A model generated the notes under the pieces. It was not told the DNA's origin, ran no database searches, and saw nothing but the letters and a program-made list of their open reading frames with translations. 16,005 nucleotides of DNA from Ancrocorticia sp039812645. Its GTDB lineage: Bacteria; Actinomycetota; Actinomycetes; Actinomycetales; Actinomycetaceae. The translations under genes and the position numbers were made by a program. The stretch covers positions 1 to 16,005 of the forward strand of contig JBDIAV010000082.1 of the NCBI GenBank assembly GCA_039812645.1, read 5' to 3'. This document shows positions 5,876 through 12,846 of this stretch, one piece after another; the stretch's first letter is position 1; every line of letters starts with the position of its first letter.

Positions 5876-7252
5876 GTGGCTGACACGCAGGAATACGACA
5901 TTGTGGTGCTCGGAGCGGGTAGTGGTGGCTACGCTGCCGCGATGCGCGCTTCACAGCTCGGTCTGAAGGTTGCACTCATCGAAGGTGACAAGGTGGGTGG
6001 AACCTGCCTACACCGTGGCTGCATTCCGACCAAGGCACTGTTGCACGCAGCTGAGGTCGCCGATGAGATGCGCGAAAGCGCGTCGATTGGCGTTCGTGGC
6101 ACGTTCGAGGGCATCGATATGAATGCTCTCAACGCTTACAAGAACACCGTTATTGAGCGGATGTACAAGGGCCTGACCGGCCTCGTGGATTCCCGCGGCG
6201 TAGAGACCATCCACGGTTGGGGACGCCTGGTGGATAAGAACACCGTCGAGGTGGATGGCAAGCACTACCGCGGCAAGAACGTCATTCTTGCATCGGGCTC
6301 CTTCTCCAAGACCATCGGTTTGGACATCACCGGTCGTGTTATCACCTCCGATCAGGCACTCAACATGAATGAAGTGCCCGGCTCGGCCATCATCCTGGGC
6401 GGCGGCGTCATCGGTGTCGAGTTCGCTTCGGTGTGGAACTCGTACGGCGCAGATGTGACCATCATTGAGGGCCTGCCCAATCTCGTTCCAAACGAGGACC
6501 TTGCCGTCTCCAAGACTCTCGAGCGTGCTTTCCGCAAGCGCGGAATCAAGTTCCAGACCAAGACGATGTTCGATCGTGTGGAGCAGAACGCCAACGGCGT
6601 GACCGTCTACACCCAGAACGGCAAGACCTTCCAGGCTGACTACCTCCTCGTCGCCATTGGCCGTGGCCCCGCCACCGCCAACCTCGGCTACGAGGAAGTG
6701 GGCATCGCCATGGACCGTGGCTTCGTCCTCACCAACGAGCGTCTTGAGACCAATGTTCCCGGCGTCTACGCAGTTGGCGACATCGTCCCCGGCCTGCAGT
6801 TGGCTCACCGCGGCTTCCTCCAGGGCATCTTTGTTGCCGAGGAACTCGCGGGCCTGGACCCGAAGGTTATCGTCGAGAACTACATTCCTCGTGTCACCTT
6901 CTGCAACCCGGAGATCGCCTCCGTTGGCCTCAACCAGAACAAGGCCGAGGAGATCTACGGCAAGGAGAACATTGAGGCCGTTGAATTCAATTTGGCTGGT
7001 AACGGTAAGTCCCAGATGCTTGGCACTGCGGGCTTCGTTAAGCTGGTTCGTCAGAAGGATGGTCCCATCGTTGGCTTCCACGCTATCGGCGCCCGCATGG
7101 GCGAGCAGGTTGGCGAGGGCCAGTTGATGGTTGCCTGGGAGTCCCAGCCTGAGGACTTCGATGGTCTCATCCATGCACATCCGACCCAGAACGAATCCAT
7201 CGGCGAGGCCATCCTGGCTCTCGCTGGTAAGCCGCTCCACACTCACAACTGA
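5876..7252 (+). CDS. lpdA: Dihydrolipoyl dehydrogenase (E3)
   Basis: 458-residue FAD flavoenzyme that reoxidises dihydrolipoyl groups on E2 subunits with NAD+. In order: the FAD-binding GAGSGGYAAAMRASQLG (13-29), the redox-active GGTCLHRGCIPTK (disulfide Cys44-Cys49), the NAD-binding GGGVIGVEFASV near residue 178, the second FAD contact GVYAVGDIVPG, and the dimer-interface HAHPTQNE (433-440) supplying catalytic His435 and Glu440. All key residues and the usual length are present. Start is GTG 5876, with a purine-rich GGGAGAGG just upstream; the next residues MADTQEYDIVVLG fit the family. It is the first gene of an E3-E2 operon: sucB begins 20 nt after its stop, so one E3 probably serves the 2-oxoglutarate and/or pyruvate complexes. 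No E1 gene is in the window. Confidence 0.97.
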   Translation: MADTQEYDIVVLGAGSGGYAAAMRASQLGLKVALIEGDKVGGTCLHRGCIPTKALLHAAEVADEMRESASIGVRGTFEGIDMNALNAYKNTVIERMYKGLTGLVDSRGVETIHGWGRLVDKNTVEVDGKHYRGKNVILASGSFSKTIGLDITGRVITSDQALNMNEVPGSAIILGGGVIGVEFASVWNSYGADVTIIEGLPNLVPNEDLAVSKTLERAFRKRGIKFQTKTMFDRVEQNANGVTVYTQNGKTFQADYLLVAIGRGPATANLGYEEVGIAMDRGFVLTNERLETNVPGVYAVGDIVPGLQLAHRGFLQGIFVAEELAGLDPKVIVENYIPRVTFCNPEIASVGLNQNKAEEIYGKENIEAVEFNLAGNGKSQMLGTAGFVKLVRQKDGPIVGFHAIGARMGEQVGEGQLMVAWESQPEDFDGLIHAHPTQNESIGEAILALAGKPLHTHN

Positions 7253-7272
7253 GACGAGGGATTGAGTAAATC

Positions 7273-9039
7273 ATGTCCGTAGAAATCAAGATGCCGGCCC
7301 TGGGTGAATCCGTCACCGAAGGCACCGTCACCACCTGGCTGAAGAGCGTGGGCGACACCGTCGAGTTGGACGAGCCAATCCTCGAGGTCTCCACCGACAA
7401 GGTCGATACCGAAGTTCCTTCACCCGCCGCGGGTGTTCTTGAGCAGATCCTGGTTCAGGAAGATGAGGAAGTCTCTGTTGGCACCGTCCTCGGCCTGATC
7501 GGTGACGGCTCCGGCGCAGCTGCTCCGGCCGCGCCCGCTGCTGCTGCGGCTCCCGCTGCTCCAGCTCCGGCGGCTGCTCCCTCAGCTCCGTCCGCACCTG
7601 CTCCGGCGGCCGCAACTCCGGAACCGGCTGCACCTGCTGCTCCTGCTCCTTCCGCTGGTGCCGACGACGGCGTCGCCGTCACCATGCCCGCCCTTGGCGA
7701 GTCCGTCACGGAAGGCACCGTCACCACGTGGCTCAAGGCCGAGGGGGACACCGTCGAGCAGGATGAGCCCATTCTGGAAGTCTCCACCGATAAGGTAGAC
7801 ACCGAAGTTCCCGCTCCCGCCTCCGGCGTGCTTCAGCGCATCGTCGTGGGTGAGGACGAGACCGTGTCCGTTGGCACCGTGCTTGCTTACATTGGTGATG
7901 GCTCAGCCCCGGCTCCTGCCCCTGCAGCGCCCGCCGCGCCTGTGGCTGCTGCCCCGGCACCGGCCGCTCCAGCACCGGTAGCACCGCCTGCGCCCGCTAC
8001 TCCTGTCACTCCTCCAGCCCCCGCCGCACCGGCACCCGTTGCTGCTCCCGCCGCACCTGCTGCTCCGGCTCCGGTCGCCACGGGCGCCGAGCCCGGTGGC
8101 TACGTCACCCCGATCGTGCGCAAGCTTGCTCGTGAGAACGACATCGACCTTGCCTCGCTTAAGGGAACCGGTGTTGGTGGTCGTATTCGCCGCCAGGATG
8201 TCGAGGACGCTATCAAGGCTGCTGAGGAAGCCAAGCGTGCTGCTGAAGCTGCGAAGGCTGCCCCGGCACCGGCTGCTGCTCCAGCAGCTGCCAAGTCGAA
8301 GCCGTCCGCTGAAGCCGATCAGCTGCGTGGCACCACGCAGAAGATGAGCCGTATGCGTCAGGTCATCTCCAAGCGCATGGTCGAGTCGCTGCAGGTTGCA
8401 GCACAGCTCACCACCGTGGTGGAAGCCGATGTCACCAAGATCTTCGCGCTGCGTGCAGCTAAGAAGAACGAGTTCCAGGAGAAGACCGGCACTAAGCTGA
8501 CCTTCCTGCCCTTCTTCGTCAAGGCCGCCACGGACACTCTGAAGTCGCATCCGAAGATCAACGCTTCGATCGATGACAAGAACGTCCACTACTGGGATCA
8601 CGAGCACATCGGCATCGCCGTTGACGCCCCCAAGGGCCTCATGGTTCCCGTCATCAAGGACGCCGGTGACCTCAATATTGCTGGCATTGCCAAGGCCATC
8701 AATGACAAGGCTGCCCGTGTCCGTAACGGCTCGATCGCTCCGGACGAGCTGTCAGGCTCGACCTTCACGATCACCAACACCGGCTCCGCTGGCGCCCTGT
8801 TCGACACCCCGATTATCAACCAGCCCGAGGTTGCTATTCTCGGTATCGGAACGATCGTCAAGCGCCCGGCAGTGATCCGTGACGCCGACGGCAACGAGGT
8901 CATTGGCCTGCGCAACATGGTCTACCTGGCTCTTAGCTACGATCATCGCCTCGTCGATGGCGCGGATGCCGGCCGTTACCTCTCCGATCTCAAGCGTCGC
9001 CTTGAAGCTGGAGATTTCGAGGGCGATCTCGGCATCTAA
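7273..9039 (+). CDS. sucB: Dihydrolipoamide acyltransferase (E2) with two lipoyl domains, actinobacterial SucB/DlaT type
   Basis: 588-residue core subunit of 2-oxoacid dehydrogenase complexes, carrying acyl groups on lipoyl-lysines and transferring them to CoA. Domains: lipoyl 1 (about 3-78, STDKVDT, modified Lys43), Ala/Pro linker (81-131), lipoyl 2 (134-210, Lys174), a longer Ala/Pro linker (211-272), the E1/E3-binding domain (276-313, VTPIVRKLARENDIDLASLKGTG), a third linker with a charged helix, and the catalytic domain from about 350 with SYDHRLVDG (His558, Asp562). The two lipoyl domains are very similar and the linkers extremely Ala/Pro-rich. Start is ATG 7273 (MSVEIKMPALGESVTEGTVTTW); its ribosome site is poor, with GAGGGA about 12 nt away, so coupling to lpdA is likely. 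In actinobacteria one such E2 may serve both pyruvate and 2-oxoglutarate complexes, so the symbol names the family, not a proven substrate. Confidence 0.95.
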   Translation: MSVEIKMPALGESVTEGTVTTWLKSVGDTVELDEPILEVSTDKVDTEVPSPAAGVLEQILVQEDEEVSVGTVLGLIGDGSGAAAPAAPAAAAAPAAPAPAAAPSAPSAPAPAAATPEPAAPAAPAPSAGADDGVAVTMPALGESVTEGTVTTWLKAEGDTVEQDEPILEVSTDKVDTEVPAPASGVLQRIVVGEDETVSVGTVLAYIGDGSAPAPAPAAPAAPVAAAPAPAAPAPVAPPAPATPVTPPAPAAPAPVAAPAAPAAPAPVATGAEPGGYVTPIVRKLARENDIDLASLKGTGVGGRIRRQDVEDAIKAAEEAKRAAEAAKAAPAPAAAPAAAKSKPSAEADQLRGTTQKMSRMRQVISKRMVESLQVAAQLTTVVEADVTKIFALRAAKKNEFQEKTGTKLTFLPFFVKAATDTLKSHPKINASIDDKNVHYWDHEHIGIAVDAPKGLMVPVIKDAGDLNIAGIAKAINDKAARVRNGSIAPDELSGSTFTITNTGSAGALFDTPIINQPEVAILGIGTIVKRPAVIRDADGNEVIGLRNMVYLALSYDHRLVDGADAGRYLSDLKRRLEAGDFEGDLGI

Positions 9040-9089
9040 GTTTGAAACCGTGACCGTTTATCTCGGGCCACGGCAATAATTCTCAACTG

Positions 9090-9126
9090 AGAAGTGGTGG
9101 GGCTGATTATTAGCCCCACCACTTCT
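9090..9126. terminator. Shared terminator between sucB and the convergent secreted-protein gene
   Basis: A perfect 15-bp stem: AGAAGTGGTGGGGCT (9090-9104) pairs with AGCCCCACCACTTCT (9112-9126) around GATTATT. It is followed by GCGTTATTA on the plus strand, and on the other strand by TCAGTTGAGAATTATT. A shorter palindrome, TTCTCA-AC-TGAGAA (9080-9093), overlaps its left arm. It lies 50 nt after the sucB stop and 14 nt before the opposite stop, so it can serve both. Confidence 0.8.
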
Positions 9127-9140
9127 GCGTTATTACACGC

Positions 9141-9839
9141 TTACCCCGTGCATTCCAGCACGTCATAGAGGCGCCACGGGTTAGGCGCCAGCAACCAGCG
9201 TGCACACCGCTCCTCCAACGGGCCGACAGTACCCTGCCCCTCCACCTCCAGTAGCTCCTGCACCGTGGTCACCTCGACACTCACGAGTTCGTTTGGGATA
9301 ACACCCGGCTGCGTATGTGTCGGCTCAGCTCCCACAGCATTCGTGGCTACTTCCTCAATCGGGTCGATAACACTTTCGGCATCCAACGCGTCCCTCTCCA
9401 GCACCTTCACCCCACGCAGCTCCGTATGCAGCTTGATGATGGTCACGCTATCCAGCTCCTGCAGCATCTCGTTGTCCGCCGCCCGGACCGGGCTGTCAGG
9501 GAGGCTCAGCGCATTGAGCTCCGTTTCACTCTTGTAAAGGAGTGCGCCGTCACGGCGGGTAAGAAGATCCTGCACAATAGCAAACATCTGCTCCTCGTCG
9601 GGCTGCCCCTCCTCCCCCGCATCCTTCTCGCCTAGTTCCACGGCATTCTCCGTTCGTGCACCACCGGTAGTTGGACGGGAGGCGGCGATACTCGGGCGGG
9701 CGCCGTCGTCGTCGGAAAAATTGGACATATGAGGAGAGATAGCCGAGGTGGGCACACTCTCCCCGCCCAGTGGCACGACGAAAGCAACAACTAAGCCGGC
9801 TATCACTCCACACGCCACCGCGCATACTCCTTGCTTCAC
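9141..9839 (-). CDS. Secreted or N-terminally anchored protein of unknown function
   Basis: 232-residue protein. An N-terminal hydrophobic segment (VCAVACGVIAGLVVAFVVPLG, 5-25) follows a short basic start and serves as a signal peptide or single membrane anchor; there is no lipobox. A low-complexity, acidic, probably disordered linker follows (26-84). A folded region (about 85-232) begins EQMFAIVQDLLTRRDGALLYKSETELNALSLPDSPVRAADNEML; this helix-rich start with LLTRRDGAL and SPVRAAD followed by beta-like stretches resembles extracytoplasmic NTF2-like domains in other Actinobacteria, from memory only. Cys212 and Cys230 could form a disulfide. GTG 9839 was chosen for its excellent AAGGAGG site 5 nt upstream. 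It is monocistronic, convergent with sucB and divergent from the DUF4191 gene. In M. tuberculosis lipB-lipA occupy this interval between E2 and the DUF4191 gene. Function unknown. Confidence 0.75.
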   Translation of the reverse strand: MKQGVCAVACGVIAGLVVAFVVPLGGESVPTSAISPHMSNFSDDDGARPSIAASRPTTGGARTENAVELGEKDAGEEGQPDEEQMFAIVQDLLTRRDGALLYKSETELNALSLPDSPVRAADNEMLQELDSVTIIKLHTELRGVKVLERDALDAESVIDPIEEVATNAVGAEPTHTQPGVIPNELVSVEVTTVQELLEVEGQGTVGPLEERCARWLLAPNPWRLYDVLECTG

Positions 9840-10011
9840 GATTTCCTCCTTCGAGTCATCCTGAGCAAAACACAATCGTTCGTATCGTGCAGATTTTTTC
9901 CACAGGGTCCTGGTAAGCCGACCTACAGAGTCCTCGGCATGATCTCCCTCCCCTCACGAGAGGCCCCGAGTGCAAAATCACGTCACTGTTGCGGAACGAA
10001 ACCGCGCATCA

Positions 10012-10041
10012 TTGGGACAATGTCGGCGAATCCACTAGACT
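10012..10041 (+). promoter_or_regulatory. Probable promoter of the DUF4191 gene, with an overlapping inverted repeat
   Basis: TTGGGA (10012-10017) and TAGACT (10036-10041) are separated by 18 nt; transcription would start near 10048. The -35 lies inside a small inverted repeat, CATTG-GGA-CAATG (10010-10022), which could be chance or a weak operator. Confidence 0.4.
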
Positions 10042-10071
10042 CGGTGCAGTTGCTATGCCGAAAGGATGGAT

Positions 10072-10773
10072 ATGGCTAAGGATGAAAAGAAGCCGCGCCC
10101 AAAGAAGAAGCGCTGGTGGAGTTACCTTGGTGACGCGTACAAGGTAACAAAGAGGAGCTACTCGTGGCTTCCCTGGGGTCTGCTTGGTGTGGCCCTATTG
10201 GGTCTTGCTATTGGTCTTGTTCCGGCCATTATTACGGGTCGGTGGCTCTCGTGGATCATTCTCGCCATTGCGTTCGGTGTCACCTTCCCACTCCTGCTGC
10301 TGATGCGCCTTGTCCGCAAGGCAAGCTACCAGCAGATCGATGGCCGCCCCGGAGCCGTCTCCGCCGTTCTCGACAACATTGGCCGTGGCTGGAATGTTAA
10401 GCCGGAGCCTGTTCGTTTCAACGCCCGTACCCAGGATATGGTGTACCGCGCGCTGGGCCGCCCGGGCGTCGTCATCGTGTCGGAGGGTCCTAAGGGGCGC
10501 GTCCGCAGCCTCATCGAGGAAGAGCGCAAGGCCATCAAGCGTGTGGCTCCATCTGCACCGACCCATGTCATCATGGTCGGAAACGATGAGGGTCAGGTCA
10601 AGCTCGAGCGGCTAGAGCGCGAAATGCGCCGCCTGAAGAAGCAGATTACAGCGCAGGAAGTCGCAGCACTGTCCAATCGCCTCGATGCTATTCGCACGAA
10701 CAACCTACCCATTCCGAAGGGTATCGATCCGCTGAATGCTCGTCCAAACCGCCGAGCGATGCGAGGCAAGTAG
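10072..10773 (+). CDS. DUF4191-family membrane protein (Rv2219-like)
   Basis: 233-residue member of an actinobacterial family of unknown function that lies close to glnA in many genomes. A strongly basic N-terminus (MAKDEKKPRPKKKRWWSYLGDAYKVTKRSY) precedes two membrane helices at about 34-54 and 58-80. The cytosolic domain carries YQQIDGRPGAVSAVLDNIGRGWNVKPEPVRFNARTQDMVYRALGRPGVVIVSEG, then a Lys/Arg/Glu-rich probable coiled coil (LERLEREMRRLKKQI) and a basic tail with NNLPIPKGIDPLNARPNRRAMRGK. ATG 10072 was chosen over ATG 10066 because AAAGG lies 6 nt before it, whereas it touches the earlier codon. It is followed by its own strong terminator, so it is transcribed separately from glnA despite conserved adjacency. 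Family call is firm; function is not known. Confidence 0.9.
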   Translation: MAKDEKKPRPKKKRWWSYLGDAYKVTKRSYSWLPWGLLGVALLGLAIGLVPAIITGRWLSWIILAIAFGVTFPLLLLMRLVRKASYQQIDGRPGAVSAVLDNIGRGWNVKPEPVRFNARTQDMVYRALGRPGVVIVSEGPKGRVRSLIEEERKAIKRVAPSAPTHVIMVGNDEGQVKLERLEREMRRLKKQITAQEVAALSNRLDAIRTNNLPIPKGIDPLNARPNRRAMRGK

Positions 10774-10825
10774 GTCGCGATTCCGCGAGGCCCCGCAGAG
10801 TTTGCCGTCTCGCACTCATCACCTC

Positions 10826-10881
10826 TGAGGGAGCCCAGTACGTCGTTGTACTGGACTCCCTCATTTTCTTTCTTACTTTCT
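10826..10881 (+). terminator. Rho-independent terminator after the DUF4191 gene
   Basis: A 16-bp stem with one mismatch: TGAGGGAGCCCAGTAC (10826-10841) pairs with GTACTGGACTCCCTCA (10848-10863) around GTCGTT. It is followed by a T-rich run, TTTTCTTTCTTACTTTCT. This is the most classical terminator in the window and separates the DUF4191 gene from glnA. Confidence 0.9.
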
Positions 10882-10965
10882 GAGACACAACGAAGAGGCG
10901 CGAGGAACCCCAAAGCGCGAGAAATCGCGGATAGAAAGTCGCCTGCGAGCGACGTCACACCCCTC

Positions 10966-11003
10966 GTAACATGTTGGAAACATTTCAGTGACCGGTAAGT
11001 AAC
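10966..11003 (+). promoter_or_regulatory. GlnR-type operator (four half-sites) upstream of glnA
   Basis: Four 5-bp half-sites, each separated by exactly 6 nt: GTAAC (10966-10970), GAAAC (10977-10981), GTGAC (10988-10992) and GTAAC (10999-11003). The published streptomycete/mycobacterial GlnR consensus is gTnAC-N6-GaAAC-N6-GTnAC-N6-GaAAC; only one base of the last half-site departs from it. The array overlaps the expected -35 region of the promoter whose -10 is TAATAT at 11019. The match is direct; regulation by a GlnR protein is inference. Confidence 0.75.
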
Positions 11004-11018
11004 TGCCGAGGACTAACC

Positions 11019-11024
11019 TAATAT
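11019..11024 (+). promoter_or_regulatory. Probable -10 element of glnA
   Basis: TAATAT lies 45 nt upstream of the glnA ATG and 15 nt downstream of the last GlnR half-site. The expected -35 position (about 10996-11001) falls inside the operator and has no good hexamer, as is common for promoters that need an activator. The predicted start near 11031 leaves a leader of about 38 nt. Confidence 0.55.
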
Positions 11025-11041
11025 CAGTACCGCGGGGAATA

Positions 11042-11053
11042 GGCCGCGCGGCC
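11042..11053 (+). repeat. GC-rich perfect palindrome in the glnA leader
   Basis: GGCCGCGCGGCC is a perfect 12-bp palindrome a few bases before the GAAGGAG ribosome site of glnA, within the predicted 5' untranslated region. It could fold as a short hairpin or pair with the nearby CCGCGG. No known riboswitch class is recognisable. Confidence 0.4.
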
Positions 11054-11068
11054 AACGAAGGAGACGCA

Positions 11069-12493
11069 ATGTTCTCAAGCGCTGAAGAGGCTATTGCCTA
11101 CACCAAGGAGCAGGACGTCGAGTTCATCGATGTTCGTTTCTGCGATCTTCCCGGAGTGATGCAGCATTTCAGCATCCCGGTTTCAGCTTTCAAGGATGAC
11201 ATCTTCACCGAGGGTCTCATGTTTGACGGCTCCTCGATCCGTGGCTTCGCCGCCATCCACGAGTCCGATATGAAGCTCGTTCCTGACGTAGCCTCCGCGT
11301 TCATTGACCCGTTCCGTCCCCGCAAGACCCTCGTCATGAACTTCTCCGTGGTGGATCCGTTCACCGAAGAGACGTACGCCCGCGATCCGCGCAACATCGC
11401 CGCCAAGGCTGAGGAGTACCTCAAGTCCACCGGCATTGCTGACACCGTGTTCATCGGTGCCGAGGCCGAGTTCTACATCTTCGACGACGTCCGCTTCGGC
11501 GAGGACGTACGCTCCTCCTTCTACACCCTCGATTCCGAAGAGGGTTGGTGGAATACCAGCCGCAAGGAAGAGGGCGGCAACCTTGGCTACAAGACCCGCG
11601 TCAAGGGCGGTTACTTCCCAGTCTCCCCGAACGATCACTACTGCGACCTGCGTGATGAGATGTGCGAGAATCTCGCCGCCGTTGGCCTTGATGTCGAGCG
11701 CGCTCACCACGAGGTGGGCACCGGTGGCCAGCAGGAGATCAACTACGTCTACGACACTCTCAAGACCGCAGCTGACGACATGATGAAGTTCAAGTACGTC
11801 ATCAAGAACACCGCTTGGGAGCACGGCAAGACGGTCACCTTCATGCCCAAGCCCCTCTTCGGTGATAACGGCTCCGGCATGCACTGCCACCAGTCACTGT
11901 GGAAGAACGGCGAACCGCTGTTTGCCGACGAGAAGGGCTACGGCGGCCTCTCCGATCTGGCCCGCTGGTACATTGGCGGCCTGCTCAAGCACGCTCCGTC
12001 GCTGCTCGCCTTCACTAACCCCTCGATCAACTCCTTCCACCGTCTGGTGCCGGGCTTCGAGGCTCCCGTGAACCTGGTGTACTCGGCTCGTAACCGTTCC
12101 GCATGTATCCGCATCCCCACCTCGGGTTCCAACCCCAAGGCCAAGCGTCTTGAGTTCCGCGTTCCGGATCCGTCGGCGAACCCTTACCTGGCCTTCGCCG
12201 CCCAGCTCATGGCTGGCCTGGATGGCATCCGCAACCGCATCGAGCCAGCCGATCCGATCGATAAGGATCTCTACGAGCTTCCCCCGGAGGAGCACGCCCA
12301 GATCGCTCAGCTGCCCGAGTCCTTCGAGGACGCTCTGCGCGCCCTGGAAGCTGATCACGACTACCTCACCGAGGGCGACGTGTTCACCGAGGATCTCATC
12401 CAGACCTGGATCGACTACAAGCTGGAGAAGGAAATCGCTCCGCTTCGTCAGCGTCCCCACCCCTACGAGTTCGCTCTGTACTACGACATCTAA
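11069..12493 (+). CDS. glnA: Glutamine synthetase, type I-beta (adenylylatable)
   Basis: 474-residue cytosolic dodecameric enzyme that makes glutamine from glutamate, ammonia and ATP. Visible landmarks: the active-site latch region FDGSSIRGF (52-60), EAEFYIFDD (metal-binding Glu residues, 132-140), HHEVGTGGQQEIN (213-225), the ammonia/ATP loop NGSGMHCHQSLW (267-278), RNRSACIRIP (341-350) and RVPDPSANPYLAF (364-376). Tyr402 in KDLYELPPEE is the GlnE adenylylation site, identifying the I-beta class and predicting post-translational control. The ending APLRQRPHPYEFALYYDI is typical. Start is ATG 11069 with GAAGGAG upstream. It is monocistronic: a strong terminator precedes it and another follows. 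A four-site GlnR operator overlies the promoter, so transcriptional control by nitrogen is also expected. No missing residues. Confidence 0.98.
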   Translation: MFSSAEEAIAYTKEQDVEFIDVRFCDLPGVMQHFSIPVSAFKDDIFTEGLMFDGSSIRGFAAIHESDMKLVPDVASAFIDPFRPRKTLVMNFSVVDPFTEETYARDPRNIAAKAEEYLKSTGIADTVFIGAEAEFYIFDDVRFGEDVRSSFYTLDSEEGWWNTSRKEEGGNLGYKTRVKGGYFPVSPNDHYCDLRDEMCENLAAVGLDVERAHHEVGTGGQQEINYVYDTLKTAADDMMKFKYVIKNTAWEHGKTVTFMPKPLFGDNGSGMHCHQSLWKNGEPLFADEKGYGGLSDLARWYIGGLLKHAPSLLAFTNPSINSFHRLVPGFEAPVNLVYSARNRSACIRIPTSGSNPKAKRLEFRVPDPSANPYLAFAAQLMAGLDGIRNRIEPADPIDKDLYELPPEEHAQIAQLPESFEDALRALEADHDYLTEGDVFTEDLIQTWIDYKLEKEIAPLRQRPHPYEFALYYDI

Positions 12494-12538
12494 GAAGATC
12501 CGCGCCTGCTCTCGTGGCGTGATCTCTTGGAGATGACT

Positions 12539-12571
12539 TTCGGCCCGGTTACCTTTCGTAGCCGGGCCGAA
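12539..12571 (+). terminator. Terminator hairpin after glnA
   Basis: TTCGGCCCGGTTAC (12539-12552) pairs with GTAGCCGGGCCGAA (12558-12571): a 14-bp stem with one T-G wobble and loop CTTTC. The following sequence GTGTTAT is only weakly T-rich. Confidence 0.75.
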
Positions 12572-12750
12572 GTGTTATCGGGCCCGACGACGCAGCCTGA
12601 TGACAAGGCTTATTTACTACCGGTTTCTTTCGTTCCGTATTGATGAACGTAGGCAAGCTCCGCCGTCGTCGTGATGACCACATAACGTTTCGACACGTAC
12701 GTGGTGCAATCCCACGATGACCAATAACACAACTGTAATTAATACGTGAC

Positions 12751-12768
12751 TATGAATATTTATGCATA
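12751..12768. promoter_or_regulatory. ARG-box-like operator upstream of the amino acid ABC importer
   Basis: TATGAATATTTATGCATA matches the 18-bp ArgR operator pattern wnTGAATwwwwATTCAnw at every position except one (G for T in the right arm). The right arm ATGCA is itself the half-site form seen in actinobacterial ARG boxes. It lies about 80 nt before the start of the substrate-binding protein gene. A weaker AT-rich near-palindrome (GTAATTAATAC, 12735-12745) is adjacent, as ARG boxes often occur in pairs. Binding is inferred. Confidence 0.6.
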
Positions 12769-12846
12769 GGCGCGTAGGCTGTACGTAGAACACCTCAATG
12801 GGGGTGACTCCACCGACTCACAGTGGATGACAGCAAGGAGATATTC

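Larger units (their letters stand above)
12494..12846. other. 353-nt intergenic region between glnA and the ABC importer
   Basis: No credible coding region on either strand. It holds the glnA terminator, then about 120 nt without recognised signals except a perfect 10-bp palindrome CACGTACGTG (12694-12703). A clearly AT-rich stretch follows (about 12720-12768), ending in an ARG-box-like palindrome, and then the leader of the importer. TAGGCT at 12775-12780 is a possible -10 directly after the palindrome, which would place the operator over the -35. The importer's ribosome site AAGGAG is just before ATG 12847. Confidence 0.6.

Noticed and set aside
6008..7246. 412-codon open frame antisense to lpdA
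   Set aside because: It mirrors the codon bias of lpdA, has no ribosome site or recognisable domain, and the sense frame carries every E3 motif.
7502..8081. Low-complexity repeats suggestive of a tandem DNA repeat array
   Set aside because: They are the degenerate Ala/Pro codons of the E2 linkers, not an independent repeat or CRISPR-like array.
11183..11890. 235-codon open frame antisense to glnA
   Set aside because: Antisense shadow of a highly expressed gene; no ribosome site or domain.
12694..12703. Perfect palindrome CACGTACGTG between glnA and the ABC importer
   Set aside because: Only 10 bp, far from any predicted promoter and matching no operator I know; noted in the intergenic entry but not raised as a finding.
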